DNA of 64,000 nucleotides from Mycobacterium florentinum (GCF_010730355.1 NZ_AP022576.1:4092001-4156000), one strand, 5' to 3'. Positions 44,929 through 54,954 are shown, counted from the first letter of the stretch. Numbers and translations are program-made. Notes: generated from the sequence alone by a model not told the origin.

Positions 44929-46080
44929 TCAGCGATCCGCGGCGCGGCTGTCCCCGACCGCGGTGATCTGATCTGCCAGCGCACGCAAGGCTTCCAGGTC
45001 GGATACGTCGAACGGCAACGACGGCACGCCCACCACCGGCACGTGCGGGTTGGCCCCGGTGAATCGCGATAGCAGCCGGATCTCGCGCTTGGCGGTCTGG
45101 CCCCGGTCGGCGTGAATCTCGAGCACGGCCGTGGCCAGCGACGCCGCATCGGTGTCCGCTTCGGACTTCAGCGACTCGATGCCGTCGATTGCCCGTTCCA
45201 CCGGCAGCGAGCACAACAGCGGATGAGTGCGGTTCAAGATGAGCCCGGCCAGCGGCATGCTCTCCTGCGACAGCCGGTCGACGAAGAAGGATGCCTCGCG
45301 CAGCGCGTCGGGTTCGGCCGCTGACACCACTACGAACTGGGTGCCGCGCCTTTTCAGCAGCGCGTACGTGCGGTCCGCCTTCTCGCGGAAGCCGCCGAAG
45401 GTGGCGTCCAGCGATTGCACGAAGGCCGCGGCGTCGCCCAGCATTTGCGATCCCAGCACCGTCGAGAGCGCTTTCATCGCCAAACCCATTGCGCCGGTGA
45501 GCAATTTGCCGATGCCTCGGCCTGGCGCGAGCAGCAGCCGCCACAGTCGGCTATCCATAAAGCTGCCCAGGCGCCTCGGCGCATCCAGGAAGTCCAGCGC
45601 GTTGCGTGACGGGGGAGTGTCGACCACCACCAGGTCCCAACGGTCCTCGCTCAGCAGCTGGCCGAGCTTCTCCATCGCCATGTACTCCTGCGTGCCGGCG
45701 AGGGAAGTGGCGACCGTCTGGTAGAACTGATTGTCCAAAATCGATTGCGCCCGAACGTCTCCGGAGTATTGGATCACCATTTCATCGAAAGTGCGGCGCA
45801 TGTCCAACATCATCGCGTGCAGTTCGCCGGAGACCTCGGGCGCCAGTGGCACCCGCTGCGGCGTATTGCCGAGGTCGTTGACGCCAAGCGCCTGTGCCAG
45901 CCGCTTGGCCGGGTCGATCGTCAAAACGCATACGGTGCGGCCATATTCGGCCGCCCGCAATGCCATCGCCGCGGCGGTGGTCGTCTTGCCCACGCCGCCG
46001 GCGCCGCAGCACACCACGACGCGGTTAGCCCGGTCTTCCAGGATCGCGGCCATATCAAGGGCTTTCGGAGTAGTACTCAT
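44929..46080 (-). CDS. bagB: Get3/ArsA-like ATPase B
   Basis: 383 residues. The deviant Walker A loop is [15 protein letters not shown] (about 24-38), the switch region [18 protein letters not shown] lies at about 153-170, and the adenine-binding ILNRTHPL is later. Together with the upstream partner it matches the Rv3679-Rv3680 pair, described as bacterial Get3-like proteins (BagA/BagB) needed for tolerance to glycerol-derived methylglyoxal. No transmembrane segment; soluble. The start overlaps the bagA stop in ATGA form. Confidence 0.88.
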   Translation of the reverse strand: MSTTPKALDMAAILEDRANRVVVCCGAGGVGKTTTAAAMALRAAEYGRTVCVLTIDPAKRLAQALGVNDLGNTPQRVPLAPEVSGELHAMMLDMRRTFDEMVIQYSGDVRAQSILDNQFYQTVATSLAGTQEYMAMEKLGQLLSEDRWDLVVVDTPPSRNALDFLDAPRRLGSFMDSRLWRLLLAPGRGIGKLLTGAMGLAMKALSTVLGSQMLGDAAAFVQSLDATFGGFREKADRTYALLKRRGTQFVVVSAAEPDALREASFFVDRLSQESMPLAGLILNRTHPLLCSLPVERAIDGIESLKSEADTDAASLATAVLEIHADRGQTAKREIRLLSRFTGANPHVPVVGVPSLPFDVSDLEALRALADQITAVGDSRAADR

Positions 46081-47099
46081 CGAACTCCCTGCTGTGCAAG
46101 CGATTCCGACAGCTCGTACAAGCTGCCGAGGTCGACGCCGTCGGAGATCGCCGGCAACTCCAGCCGCGGCACCTTCAGGGCGTCGAGCTGTTGCGCGGTC
46201 TCGGCGCGTGCCGTGATCCGGGTCGCGTGCTGAATGGTTTCGGTCAACAAGCCGGCAAAGTCGTTGTCGCTCAGCTCGATTCCAGCCGACTTCAAACCGG
46301 CGCGCACCGAGTCGGCGTCGACGTCGCCCTCCGCGGCCTTGGCCAGGTCGCGGGGCTCCAGGTATGTCGGAATGTTGCGGTTCACGATCACACTGCCGAT
46401 CGGGAGGTCCATCTCGGCAAGCTCCTCGATGGCTTCCATCGTCTCCTGCACCGGCAGCGCTTCGAGCAGCGTGACCAGGTGGATAGCCGTCTGATCGGAG
46501 TGCAGCAGCTTGACCACGCCCTCGCTCTGCGAGTGCACCGGCCCGCCCTTGGCCAGATCGGACACCGCCTTGGTGACGTCCAGGAAGCGCGCGATGCGGC
46601 CGGTCGGTGGTGCGTCGACGACTATCGCGTCGTATACGGGCAACCGGTTCTTGTCCTTGCGGACCACCGTCTCCTTGATCTTGCCGGTGAGCAGCACGTC
46701 GCGCAGACCGGGTGCGATCGTCGTCGCGAACTCGACGGCGCCGATGCGGCGCATGGCCCGTCCCGCGATCCCGAGGTTGTAGAACATGTCGAGGTATTCC
46801 AGAAACGCGGCCTCGATGTCGATCGCCAGGGCGTTGACCTGACCGCCGCGCTCGGCCGTGGCGATCTTGACCTCTTGGTAGGGCAACGGCGGAACGTCGA
46901 AGAGTTGCGCAATCCCTTGGCGACCCTCCACTTCCACGAGCAGGACTTTGCGCCCGCCGGCCGCCAGGGTCAGCGCCAGCGCGGCCGCGATCGTCGATTT
47001 ACCCGTCCCGCCTTTGCCGGTGACGAAATGCAAGCGGGCTTTCGACAGTCGTGTCGGCCAGCCGACGGCAGCGTTGCCGCTAGGAGTGGTTGCCACCAT
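46077..47099 (-). CDS. bagA: Get3/ArsA-like ATPase A
   Basis: 340 residues. The P loop is [17 protein letters not shown] (about 26-42), the A-loop segment is [19 protein letters not shown], and the switch II region is [18 protein letters not shown]. Same fold as BagB but only about a quarter identical by eye; the two probably act as a heterodimer. In M. tuberculosis the pair protects against toxic by-products of glycerol use; glpK is about 36 kb away in this window, so no operon link. Divergent from the DUF4177 gene. Confidence 0.88.
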   Translation of the reverse strand: MVATTPSGNAAVGWPTRLSKARLHFVTGKGGTGKSTIAAALALTLAAGGRKVLLVEVEGRQGIAQLFDVPPLPYQEVKIATAERGGQVNALAIDIEAAFLEYLDMFYNLGIAGRAMRRIGAVEFATTIAPGLRDVLLTGKIKETVVRKDKNRLPVYDAIVVDAPPTGRIARFLDVTKAVSDLAKGGPVHSQSEGVVKLLHSDQTAIHLVTLLEALPVQETMEAIEELAEMDLPIGSVIVNRNIPTYLEPRDLAKAAEGDVDADSVRAGLKSAGIELSDNDFAGLLTETIQHATRITARAETAQQLDALKVPRLELPAISDGVDLGSLYELSESLAQQGVR

Positions 47100-47208
47100 C
47101 GCATGCTAGCCCGCGCCTCGCGGGGCCCAAGCAAATCGGGTAGCTCCACCGGATCGCGGTCTACCGGGCTGACCCGTGTGGTTCACACCCGACCGATAAG
47201 CTCGCGTC

Positions 47209-47370
47209 ATGAGCCAACCGACCCCGTGGGAATACGCCACGGTTCCGCTGCTGACGCACGCCACCAAACAAATCCTCGACCAGTGGGGCGCCGATGGCTG
47301 GGAGCTGGTGGCCGTGCTGCCCGGGCCCACCGGTGAGCAACACGTCGCCTATCTGAAGCGCCCTAAGTAA
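47209..47370 (+). CDS. DUF4177 small protein, Rv3678A type
   Basis: 53 residues from ATG 47209, too short for many gene finders. SQPTPWEYATVPLLTHATK and DQWGADGWELVAVLPG are the DUF4177 pattern: a single strand-helix-strand unit with the invariant GWELV. It is nearly identical in pattern to its M. tuberculosis counterpart at the same place, which makes it a real gene. It lies 15 bp before the RidA gene. Role unknown. Confidence 0.88.
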   Translation: MSQPTPWEYATVPLLTHATKQILDQWGADGWELVAVLPGPTGEQHVAYLKRPK

Positions 47371-47385
47371 GAGGACTCACCGCAG

Positions 47386-47841
47386 ATGAATGCTTCGGCC
47401 CGGCTTGAGCAGCTCGGTGTCGCGCTGCCGGACTTGGTTGCGCCGCTGGCCTCTTACGTTCCTGCGGTGCGGACCGGCAACCTGGTCTATACCTCGGGCC
47501 AGCTGCCGATAACGGACGGAAAGTTGGCGGGCACCGGCAAGGTCGGCGCCGAGGTGAGTCCCGACGAAGCCAAGGCGATGGCACGGCTCTGCGCGCTCAA
47601 CGCGCTTGCGGCGGTGAACTCGCTGACGGGTATCGACGCGGTGACCCGGGTGGTCAAGGTCGTCGGGTTCGTCGCGTCGGCTCCCGGCTTCAACGGCCAG
47701 CCCGGCGTCGTCAACGGAGCCTCCGACCTGCTCGCCGAGGTGTTCGGCGACCAAGGTGCGCATGCGCGTTCGGCGGTGGGCGTAGCCGAGCTGCCGCTGG
47801 ATGCGCCGGTCGAAGTCGAATTGATCGTGGAGGTCGGCTGA
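47386..47841 (+). CDS. RidA/YjgF-family protein, Rv3678c type
   Basis: 151 residues. The RidA fold is seen in YVPAVRTGNLVYTSGQLPITDGKL, LNALAAVNSLTGIDAV and HARSAVGVAELPLDAPVEVELIVEV. RidA enzymes deaminate reactive enamine/imine intermediates; the catalytic Arg of the family corresponds to Arg in HARSAVGV. This longer branch may have other substrates. Translated just ahead of the MBL-fold gene (5-bp gap). Confidence 0.88.
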   Translation: MNASARLEQLGVALPDLVAPLASYVPAVRTGNLVYTSGQLPITDGKLAGTGKVGAEVSPDEAKAMARLCALNALAAVNSLTGIDAVTRVVKVVGFVASAPGFNGQPGVVNGASDLLAEVFGDQGAHARSAVGVAELPLDAPVEVELIVEVG

Positions 47842-47846
47842 CGGCC

Positions 47847-48641
47847 GTGACCGAGACCGCTGAGCCGCTGGCGCATCCCGCATACGGCAGTTTGCGGGCG
47901 GTCACCGACACTGCCTCGGTCCTGCTGGCCGACAACCCCGGCCTGCTGACGCTGGAGGGCACCAACACCTGGGTGTTGCGCGGCCCCCGCAGCGACGAGC
48001 TGGTCATCGTGGATCCGGGGCCCGACGACAACGAGCACATCGCCCGGATCGCGTCGCTGGGCCGCATCGCATTGGTCCTGATCAGTCACCGGCACGGCGA
48101 CCACACCGACGGCATTGACAAGCTGGTCGAGCTCACCGGCGCGACCGTGCGCTCGGCGGGCAGCGGATTCCTGCGCGGCCTCGGCGGTGAGCTGGTCGAC
48201 GGCGAGGTCATCGATGCCGCCGGACTTAAGATCAAGGTGATGGCGACGCCGGGGCACACCGCCGATTCGCTGTCGTTCCTGCTCGAGGACGCGGTGTTGA
48301 CCGCCGACAGCGTGCTCGGCCGCGGCACCACCCTCATCGACAACGAAGACGGCAGCCTAGCCGATTACCTGGAGTCGCTACGGCGGCTGCGCGGTCTGGG
48401 CCGTCGCACGGTGTTGCCCGGGCACGGGCCGGACCTGGCCGACCTGGAATCCGTCACCACGGGCTACCTGACGCACCGCCACGAGCGACTGGAGCAGGTC
48501 CGCGCCGCGCTGTGGGACCTCGGCGGCGACGCCACCGCCCGTCAGATCGTCGAATACGTCTATGTCGACGTCGACGAGAAGCTGTGGGACGCGGCCGAAT
48601 GGTCCGTGCAGGCGCAGCTGGACTACCTACAGCGAGAGTAA
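47847..48641 (+). CDS. MBL-fold hydrolase (LACTB2-like), Rv3677c type
   Basis: 264 residues from GTG 47847. Metal motif HxHxDH is present as SHRHGDHTDGIDK (about 76-88), followed by the distal ligands in ATPGHTADSLSF, VLTADSVLG and VLPGHGPDLAD. A C-terminal winged-helix-like domain (DATARQIVEYVYVDV) is the LACTB2-type extension, found in endoribonuclease-like and glyoxalase II-like enzymes. Substrate unknown. A strong hairpin follows the stop codon. Confidence 0.88.
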   Translation: MTETAEPLAHPAYGSLRAVTDTASVLLADNPGLLTLEGTNTWVLRGPRSDELVIVDPGPDDNEHIARIASLGRIALVLISHRHGDHTDGIDKLVELTGATVRSAGSGFLRGLGGELVDGEVIDAAGLKIKVMATPGHTADSLSFLLEDAVLTADSVLGRGTTLIDNEDGSLADYLESLRRLRGLGRRTVLPGHGPDLADLESVTTGYLTHRHERLEQVRAALWDLGGDATARQIVEYVYVDVDEKLWDAAEWSVQAQLDYLQRE

Positions 48642-48675
48642 GACTCGGCGCTCAGCGAACCCTTTGCGCCGAGTC
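48642..48675. terminator. Hairpin terminator between the MBL gene and crp
   Basis: Perfect 10-base arms, GACTCGGCGC and GCGCCGAGTC, with a 14-base loop, starting right after the TAA of the MBL gene. The two genes converge, so it can serve both. There is no clear U tract, which is usual in mycobacteria. Confidence 0.75.
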
Positions 48676-48778
48676 AGCAGTGATGGCGCCGAAACTGCGC
48701 ACAGAGTGTGCACGCCAGCCAACCCGTCGCCCTGGACGCAGTCTCGATGAGTTGCGACGAGTCTCGGCGTCGGTGCGC

Positions 48779-49453
48779 TTACCTCGCTCGGCGGGCCAGT
48801 CTCTCGGAGTCCGAGATCAACACGCTCTTGCCCTCCAGCCGGATCCAGCCGCGGTGGGCGAAATCAGCGAGCGCCTTGTTGACCGTCTCCCGGGAAGCGC
48901 CCACCAGCTGGGCGATCTCCTCTTGGGTCAGGTCGTGGGTGACCCGCATCGCGCCCCCCTCCTGGGTGCCGAAACGCTGGGCGAGCTGCAGCAGCTGCTT
49001 GGCCACCCGGCCGGGGACGTCGGTGAAGATGAGGTCGGCCAGGTTGTTGTTGGTGCGACGCAGCCGTCGGGCGAGAACCCGGAGCAACTGTTCGGCGATT
49101 TCGGGTCGATCGGCGATCCACGCCCGCAACGCGTCGCGGTCCATCGATACCGCGCGCACCTCGGTGATCGTGGTGGCGCTCGACGTCCGGGGTCCCGGGT
49201 CGAAGATCGACAATTCGCCGAACATGTCCGACGGCCCCATGATCGTCAGCAGATTCTCCCGGCCATCAGGTGATCGGCGCCCGATCTTGACCTTCCCCGA
49301 GACGATGATGTACAGCCGATCGCCTGGTTCCCCTTCCGCGAAAACGGTGTGTCCACGCGGGAAGTCGACGGGTTGTAATTGCTTGGTCAGTGCGGTGACT
49401 GCGCCGGGTTCAACCCCTTGGAAGATTCCTGCCCTTGCCAGGATCTCGTCCAC
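48779..49453 (-). CDS. crp: Crp, cAMP-responsive CRP/FNR-family regulator
   Basis: 224 residues from GTG 49453, the same length as M. tuberculosis Crp (Rv3676). The cAMP pocket is [18 protein letters not shown] (about 78-95), the long dimer helix covers about 118-140, and the helix-turn-helix is [24 protein letters not shown] (about 178-201, Arg-Glu-Thr recognition helix). It is a global regulator of starvation and respiration genes, including whiB1 and rpfA in M. tuberculosis. Converges with the MBL gene. Confidence 0.95.
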   Translation of the reverse strand: MDEILARAGIFQGVEPGAVTALTKQLQPVDFPRGHTVFAEGEPGDRLYIIVSGKVKIGRRSPDGRENLLTIMGPSDMFGELSIFDPGPRTSSATTITEVRAVSMDRDALRAWIADRPEIAEQLLRVLARRLRRTNNNLADLIFTDVPGRVAKQLLQLAQRFGTQEGGAMRVTHDLTQEEIAQLVGASRETVNKALADFAHRGWIRLEGKSVLISDSERLARRAR

Positions 49454-49538
49454 TTTGCCTCTTCAGCTTTCCAACGAAGTGATATGGATACCTACCTAGC
49501 CCGGATTACGAGTCTAGAGGTAGGTCAACGTGCCAACG

Positions 49539-49925
49539 CTACACACGATCGACGTGTCTGGTTGCCGCATATTGCGTATTTGCGCCTGAATGCGCGTGTA
49601 TTCGCATCGGTAACGCACGCGCGGGGGGATCGGTGAAGGCGGTCGCGAGCAGCGATTCGGCGCGATGGCGACCGCTGGGCGGCGCAGACAGCGCAAGTTG
49701 CTGGGCCTGGCGACGATGCAGGTATTCCAGCGCCTCCGGCATCCCTTCCCGGGCCAGCGTGTGCATATCCATGGCCTGCGCCTGTTCGAGGAATTCGTCG
49801 ACGTCGGTCGACGTAATCGACTCACGGGCAAGCTCGCTTTCGAGCCTTCCCAGGCCGAGCGCAGCGAGCATCAGCAGCCCCGGCACGCACGCCACCAGCA
49901 ACCATGACACAAGGAGAGTAAACAT
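49539..49925 (-). CDS. Membrane-anchored protein, Rv3675 type
   Basis: 128 residues from ATG 49925 (a TTG two codons earlier is possible). A single N-terminal membrane helix (TLLVSWLLVACVPGLLMLAALGL) leads to a cytoplasmic helical part, STDVDEFLEQAQAMDMHTLAREGMPEALEYLHRRQAQQ, and a weakly structured C terminus. No known domain. It lies 85 bp upstream of crp on the same strand and is divergent from nth, as in M. tuberculosis. Confidence 0.75.
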   Translation of the reverse strand: MFTLLVSWLLVACVPGLLMLAALGLGRLESELARESITSTDVDEFLEQAQAMDMHTLAREGMPEALEYLHRRQAQQLALSAPPSGRHRAESLLATAFTDPPARALPMRIHAHSGANTQYAATRHVDRV

Positions 49926-49969
49926 GGCCAAGGTCTCAGTGAGATTACGAAATCAGTACTCTGTCGTAG

Positions 49970-50779
49970 GTGACAGTGGCAAGGCCGTCCGGGCGTTCGA
50001 AAACCACCGCGGCTACGCCTGATTCCAAGCCCGATTCCGCCGCTGCCCGGCGCTGGGCGTCCGAAACTCGAGTCGGTTTGGTGCGCCGCGCCCGCCGGAT
50101 GAATCGCACACTGGCACAAGCGTTTCCGGACGCCCACTGCGAGCTGGATTTCAGATCGCCGCTGGAACTGACGGTGGCCACCATTCTTTCGGCGCAAAGT
50201 ACCGACAAACGGGTCAACCTGACGACACCGGCTTTGTTCGCGCGATATAAGTCGGCACTGGATTATGCGAAAGCCGATCGCGACGAGCTGGAAAGCCTCA
50301 TCCGCCCCACTGGTTTCTTCCGCAACAAGGCAAGCTCGCTGATCGGTCTGGGGCAGGCGCTGGTCGAGGGGTTCGACGGCGAGGTGCCGTCGACCATGGA
50401 CGAGTTGGTGACGCTGCCCGGGGTGGGGCGCAAAACCGCCAACGTCGTCTTGGGCAACGCCTTCGACATCCCCGGGATCACCGTCGACACCCATTTCCAG
50501 CGGCTGGTGGCCAGATGGCACTGGACCGCCGAAAAAGACCCGGTCAAGATCGAGCACGCCGTCGGCGAACTGGTGGAACGCAAGGAATGGACCCTGCTGA
50601 GCCACCGCGTGATCTTCCACGGCCGCCGGGTGTGCCACGCGCGCAAACCGGCATGCGGGGTCTGCGTGCTGGCCAAGGACTGCCCGTCGTTCGGCCTCGG
50701 CCCCACTGAACCCGAGCTGGCCGCGCCCCTGGTGCAGGGCCCCGAAGCCGAACACCTGCTCTCCCTGGTCGGGCTGTAA
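49970..50779 (+). CDS. nth: Endonuclease III (DNA glycosylase/AP lyase)
   Basis: 269 residues from GTG 49970. The helix-hairpin-helix is [14 protein letters not shown] with catalytic Lys155; the catalytic Asp173 is in [10 protein letters not shown]. The 4Fe-4S cluster ligands are C-x6-C-x2-C-x5-C in [18 protein letters not shown]. The enzyme removes oxidised pyrimidines and nicks the abasic site. An Ala/Arg-rich extension of about 35 residues precedes the usual start of the domain. First gene of a likely nth-to-marP operon. Confidence 0.95.
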   Translation: MTVARPSGRSKTTAATPDSKPDSAAARRWASETRVGLVRRARRMNRTLAQAFPDAHCELDFRSPLELTVATILSAQSTDKRVNLTTPALFARYKSALDYAKADRDELESLIRPTGFFRNKASSLIGLGQALVEGFDGEVPSTMDELVTLPGVGRKTANVVLGNAFDIPGITVDTHFQRLVARWHWTAEKDPVKIEHAVGELVERKEWTLLSHRVIFHGRRVCHARKPACGVCVLAKDCPSFGLGPTEPELAAPLVQGPEAEHLLSLVGL

Positions 50780-50792
50780 CACGGCCAAGACG

Positions 50793-51428
50793 TTGACCCC
50801 GAGAACTCGCTGGACCATCGCGATCTTGGCGGTGGTGGTGGCGCTCGTTGCGGCGCTCGTCGCGCAGCTGCGCGACGACTACCCGCCGAGCCCGACGAAC
50901 GCGCCGACGCCCGATCGCGAGCACCGCGACGCCGATACGCCGGCCGCGCTGGCCGGGCCCCGGGCACGCGCAAACCTGCCGCCCTGCCCCGCATCGGCCA
51001 ACGGTCCCGGCCCCGCGGCCCTGCGCGGTGTGGTGGTCGAATGCGCGGCCGATGGATCCACCGTCGACGTCGCCCGCGCGCTGGCCGGGCGCCGGGTGGT
51101 CATCAATTTGTGGGAGTACTGGTGCGCGCCGTGCGCGGCCGAACTGCCCGCGATGGCCGAGTATCAGCGACGGGTCGGGTCCGACGTCTTGGTGGTGACC
51201 GTGCACCAAGACGAGAACGAGACCGCCGCGCTGCTGCGGTTGGCGGAGCTGGGTGTTCGGCTCCCGACCTTGCAGGATGGGCGGCGGCTGATCGCGGCGG
51301 CGCTCAAGGTGGCAAATGTGGTGCCCGCGACCGTAGTGCTGCGACCGGACGGTAGCGTTGCGCAGACGCTGCTGCGCGATTTCGCGAGTGCCGACGAGAT
51401 CGCGGCGGCAGTCGGTAACGACGGATGA
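50793..51428 (+). CDS. Membrane-anchored thioredoxin-like protein, Rv3673c type
   Basis: 211 residues from TTG 50793. One N-terminal membrane helix (WTIAILAVVVALVAALVAQL) and a Pro-rich linker precede an extracytoplasmic TlpA/thioredoxin domain with the redox pair WCAPCAAE (about 109-116) and the cis-Pro region VVPATVV. It likely reduces or exchanges disulfides on exported proteins. Its stop overlaps the start of the Nudix gene in ATGA form. The nearby marP protease has a disulfide in its domain, but no direct link is shown. Confidence 0.88.
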   Translation: MTPRTRWTIAILAVVVALVAALVAQLRDDYPPSPTNAPTPDREHRDADTPAALAGPRARANLPPCPASANGPGPAALRGVVVECAADGSTVDVARALAGRRVVINLWEYWCAPCAAELPAMAEYQRRVGSDVLVVTVHQDENETAALLRLAELGVRLPTLQDGRRLIAAALKVANVVPATVVLRPDGSVAQTLLRDFASADEIAAAVGNDG

Positions 51429-52267
51429 CCGAGTTCGGCGGTCCGAAACTCAGCTGGGCAGGTGGACCCGACAAGGAGGCGCCGGTGAGTGCTGGGGGTA
51501 CCGCCCGCGCACAGGGGACGGTTCCCCTCACGCCCGACGTCTGCCCGTCCTGGTTGCGTCCGTTGGTCGACAACATCGGTGAGATCCCGGAGGCCTACCG
51601 GCGCCGGTTGCCGCCCGATGTGCTGGCGATGGTGACGGCGGCCAGGGCGGCATCCGAGCACGACGACCGCGAGGCCGCTGTGCTGGTTCTGTTTTCGGGC
51701 CCCGAGTCCGGACCGGCCGACGGCAGTGTGCCCGACGACGCCGATTTGTTGCTCACCGTGCGGGCATCGTCGCTGCGGCATCACGCTGGCCAGGCGGCCT
51801 TTCCCGGCGGCGCGTCCGACCCGGACGATCGCGGGCCGGTCGCCACCGCGTTGCGAGAGGCGAACGAAGAGACCGGGATCGACGTCACCCGGCTGCACCC
51901 CCTGATCACGATGGAAAAGGCGTTCATCGCGCCGTCGCAGTTCCACGTCGTCCCGGTGCTGGCCTACTCGCCAGACCCCGGACCGGTCGCCGTGGTCAAC
52001 GAAGCCGAAACGGCGATCGTGTCGCGGGTTCCGGTGCGCGCGTTCATCAATCCGGACAATCGGCTGATGGTCTACCGCGGCGACCTCGGCAATCGTTGGG
52101 CCGGTCCGGCGTTTCTGCTGAACCAGATGCTGGTTTGGGGATTCACTGGCCAGGTGATTTCTGCCGTCCTCGACGTCGCCGGCTGGGCAAAGCCGTGGGA
52201 CACCAACGACGTCCGTGAACTCGACGCCGCGATGGTGCAGGTCGGCAAGCGGGGCGGCGCGCTATGA
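51425..52267 (+). CDS. Nudix hydrolase, CoA pyrophosphatase-like, Rv3672c type
   Basis: 280 residues. The CoA-specific UPF0035 motif LLTVRASSLRHHAGQAAFPGG precedes the Nudix box, whose core REANEETGI is intact. The first Glu position of the box is Asp, as in some CoA hydrolases. It likely splits CoA into phosphopantetheine and 3',5'-ADP. An N-terminal stretch of about 35 residues is outside the domain, and an in-frame GTG at 51485 is an alternative start. Its stop overlaps the marP start. Confidence 0.88.
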   Translation: MTEFGGPKLSWAGGPDKEAPVSAGGTARAQGTVPLTPDVCPSWLRPLVDNIGEIPEAYRRRLPPDVLAMVTAARAASEHDDREAAVLVLFSGPESGPADGSVPDDADLLLTVRASSLRHHAGQAAFPGGASDPDDRGPVATALREANEETGIDVTRLHPLITMEKAFIAPSQFHVVPVLAYSPDPGPVAVVNEAETAIVSRVPVRAFINPDNRLMVYRGDLGNRWAGPAFLLNQMLVWGFTGQVISAVLDVAGWAKPWDTNDVRELDAAMVQVGKRGGAL

Positions 52268-53466
52268 ACTCGATGTCGCCGTCGCAGTGGCTGGATATCG
52301 CTGTTCTCGCCGTCGCTTTCATCGCGGCCATCTCGGGCTGGCGGTCGGGCGCGGTGGGTTCGCTGTTCTCGTTCGTCGGCGTGCTGCTGGGCGCGATCGC
52401 CGGTGTGCTGCTGGCGCCGCACATCGTCAGCCACATCGCGGCGCCGCGCGCCAAGCTGTTCGGCGCGCTGTTCCTGATTCTCGCGCTGGTAGTCGTCGGC
52501 GAGGTCGCCGGTGTGGTGCTGGGCCGCGCGGTGCGCGGCGCGATCCACAGCCGCACCATCCGAACCGTCGATTCGGTGATCGGGGTGGGGGTGCAGCTCG
52601 TCGTGGTGCTCACCGCCGCGTGGCTGCTGGCGACACCGCTGACCCAGTCGAAAGATCAGCCCGAGCTGGCGGCCGCGGTCCGCGGTTCGCGGGTGCTGGC
52701 CGAGGTCAACAACATCGCGCCCCCGTGGTTGAAGACTGTCCCCAAACGCCTTTCGGCGCTGTTGAACACCTCGGGGCTGCCCGCGGTGTTGGAGCCGTTC
52801 AGCCGCACGCCGGTGATTCCGGTCGAATCTCCGGATCCCGCGCTGGCCACCAATCCGGTGGTGACGGCGGCCGCGCCCAGCGTCGTCAAGGTGCGCAGCC
52901 TGGCGCCGAGCTGCCAGAAAGTGTTGGAGGGCACCGGATTTGTGATCGCGCCGGATCGGGTGATGACCAACGCGCACGTGGTGGCCGGGTCCAGCAGTGT
53001 CCAGATCTACGCCAGCGGTAATCCGTTGGACGCCACCGTCGTTTCCTACGACCCGTCGGTCGACATTGCGATTCTCGCCATTCCGAACTTGCCGCCGCCG
53101 CCGCTGGCCTTCAGTGATACCGAGGCGAAAACCGGAACCAGCGTGGTGGTGCTGGGCTACCCCGGCGGCGGCAATTTCACTGCGACCCCGGCCCGGATTC
53201 GCGAGGCCATCAAACTCAGCGGCCCCGATATCTACCGGGACCCGCAGCCGGTCACCCGCGACGTCTACACCATCAGAGCCAATGTGGAGCAAGGCAATTC
53301 GGGCGGACCGTTGATCGACCTCAGCGGTCACGTGCTCGGCGTGGTGTTCGGTGCGGCCGTCGACGATCCCGATACCGGGTTCGTGTTGACCGCCGGCGAG
53401 GTGGCGGGCCAGATGGCCAAGATCGGTGACACCCAGCAGGTGGGCACCGGCACCTGCGTCAGCTGA
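52264..53466 (+). CDS. marP: MarP, membrane-bound serine protease for acid resistance
   Basis: 400 residues. Four membrane helices lie in the first ~120 residues (CvpA-like domain). The extracytoplasmic chymotrypsin-like domain follows. Catalytic triad: His238 (TNAHVVAG), Asp267 (SVDIAIL) and Ser346 (QGNSGGPL), shifted by three from the numbering of M. tuberculosis MarP. Cys in PSCQKVLEG and in the C-terminal GTGTCVS would form the activating disulfide known from the structure. It is needed for pH homeostasis at low pH and acts on the peptidoglycan hydrolase RipA. Confidence 0.95.
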   Translation: MNSMSPSQWLDIAVLAVAFIAAISGWRSGAVGSLFSFVGVLLGAIAGVLLAPHIVSHIAAPRAKLFGALFLILALVVVGEVAGVVLGRAVRGAIHSRTIRTVDSVIGVGVQLVVVLTAAWLLATPLTQSKDQPELAAAVRGSRVLAEVNNIAPPWLKTVPKRLSALLNTSGLPAVLEPFSRTPVIPVESPDPALATNPVVTAAAPSVVKVRSLAPSCQKVLEGTGFVIAPDRVMTNAHVVAGSSSVQIYASGNPLDATVVSYDPSVDIAILAIPNLPPPPLAFSDTEAKTGTSVVVLGYPGGGNFTATPARIREAIKLSGPDIYRDPQPVTRDVYTIRANVEQGNSGGPLIDLSGHVLGVVFGAAVDDPDTGFVLTAGEVAGQMAKIGDTQQVGTGTCVS

Positions 53467-54417
53467 TCAGTGCACCTGTTCGAAGAACCTCGTCAGGTGT
53501 TTGTTGATTTCCTCGGGCATCTCCTCGTGGCTGTAATGCCCTGCGCCGGTGACGGATACATAGCGGCCCTGCGTCGCATAACGCTGGCTGTGGTCGACCG
53601 GGTCGGCCAGCACATAGGGATCGGCGTCGCCGCGCAGATGTAGCAGCGGCACCCCGAGCTGGCGCGACATCGATTTCATGAATCGGCGGCCTTCACCGCG
53701 CAGCTGGCTGCGCACCGCCCAGCGCTGGTATTCCAATGCGCAGTGCGCCGCCCCGGGAATCTGTATCGCGGTGCGAAGATAGCCGATCGTCTGTGAGAAG
53801 TCTTCGGAGGCAACCCATTTCGCGGAGCTGCGGTTCTTGACGAGACGCTCGATCTCGGCGCCGTTGTCGCGGGTCAGCAGGCGCTCGGGCCACACCGGCA
53901 GCTGATAGCGCAGCAGGGTCGGTAGTAGTGCGGAACTCTGATCGCGGCGCGTCAGCGCCGATCGGCGCAACGCGGCCGGGTGTGGCGAGCTGATCAGCGC
54001 GATGGCCCGTACCAGCCGGGAGTGCAGCAGCGCCGTGGTCCAGCAGCACAGCCCGCCGTCGGCGTGGCCGACCAGCGTCGCCGACGAATGCCCAAGCGCG
54101 CGAATGAGTCCGGCCGTATCGCCGGCCAGCGTCCAGCCGTCGTAGCCGCGTGGCGGCTTGTCGCTGCCGCCATAGCCGCGCAGGTCGACCGCGACGACTC
54201 GGGCACCGGTCAGCCCCCGCAGCTGATGACGCCAGGACCACCAGAACGAACCGAAACCGTGCAGCAGCATCACCAGCGGTCGTGCGGTCGCCGCCGCGGG
54301 AGCACCCGCGCCGGACGGTAGCGCCTCGACGACGTGAAATCGAATGCCGTTGGCGTGCACGTCCAAATGGCGCCACGGCCCGTCGATGCGGACTACCGAC
54401 GGATCAGGTACTGCCAT
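53467..54417 (-). CDS. ephE: EphE, alpha/beta-hydrolase (epoxide hydrolase-like)
   Basis: 316 residues. Oxyanion region LLHGFGSFWWSW (about 51-62), nucleophile Asp120 in LVGHADGG, and catalytic His in GAGHYSHEEMP near the C terminus. The Asp nucleophile, rather than Ser, marks an epoxide hydrolase or haloalkane-dehalogenase-like enzyme. Its start abuts the stop of the holin-like gene with no gap, so they are cotranscribed. Converges with marP at the next base. Confidence 0.88.
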   Translation of the reverse strand: MAVPDPSVVRIDGPWRHLDVHANGIRFHVVEALPSGAGAPAAATARPLVMLLHGFGSFWWSWRHQLRGLTGARVVAVDLRGYGGSDKPPRGYDGWTLAGDTAGLIRALGHSSATLVGHADGGLCCWTTALLHSRLVRAIALISSPHPAALRRSALTRRDQSSALLPTLLRYQLPVWPERLLTRDNGAEIERLVKNRSSAKWVASEDFSQTIGYLRTAIQIPGAAHCALEYQRWAVRSQLRGEGRRFMKSMSRQLGVPLLHLRGDADPYVLADPVDHSQRYATQGRYVSVTGAGHYSHEEMPEEINKHLTRFFEQVH

Positions 54418-54954
54418 CTACCAACCTGAGGGGTCGCTGGGGTTGGCGTTCTCCGGCTTGGCGTGCTTACCGGGTGCCTCGGTGAGTTGCTTGGTCGCGG
54501 CCTTGTCGTGGCCAGGGGTGAGCGCGGTGCGCGTTTCCTTGACCGATTCGATGGTTTCTCGCGGTCCACGGATCCGGCGCACCTTCAAATAGCCCAGCAG
54601 TGCGAGCACGGCTCCGACCACGACCATGATCGCGAACACGATCAGGAAGGCCACCCAGCGCCACAGCCAGTTGTCGAGCAACTCGGCGAGGAAGAAGAAG
54701 AAAAAGAACGTGGAGTAGAAAAGAACCACCAGCGCGGCGATGAAGAAGACGCTGCCGGTGAGGCCCTTCTTGATGTCGCGGACGATTTCGGCGCGGGCCA
54801 GCTCGACCTCGGCCCGCACCAGGGTGGACGCCTGTGTCGTCGCGTCTTTGATCAGGTCACCGATCGACGGCTCGCCGTGGCTGGCGTGCGGGTCGGCCAA
54901 CGGAATCGTGGTCAGCGTGCTCGGCACACCATTCTTGCGATCGACTTTGCTCAC
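54418..54954 (-). CDS. Phage-holin-3-6-family membrane protein, Rv3669 type
   Basis: 178 residues from GTG 54954 (the frame is open back to 54990). A cytoplasmic helix (SIGDLIKDATTQASTLVRAEVELARAEI) leads to two membrane helices, VFFIAALVVLFYSTFFFFFFL and VAFLIVFAIMVVVGAVLALL, and a polar tail. The family name is historical; these are actinobacterial membrane proteins of unknown function, not proven holins. The run of Phe in the first helix is striking. Confidence 0.82.
   Translation of the reverse strand: MSKVDRKNGVPSTLTTIPLADPHASHGEPSIGDLIKDATTQASTLVRAEVELARAEIVRDIKKGLTGSVFFIAALVVLFYSTFFFFFFLAELLDNWLWRWVAFLIVFAIMVVVGAVLALLGYLKVRRIRGPRETIESVKETRTALTPGHDKAATKQLTEAPGKHAKPENANPSDPSGW

Noticed and set aside
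54418..54954. Prophage remnant because of the holin-family protein
   Set aside because: The gene is part of the conserved ephE neighbourhood, has no lysis or phage neighbours, and the family name is historical.
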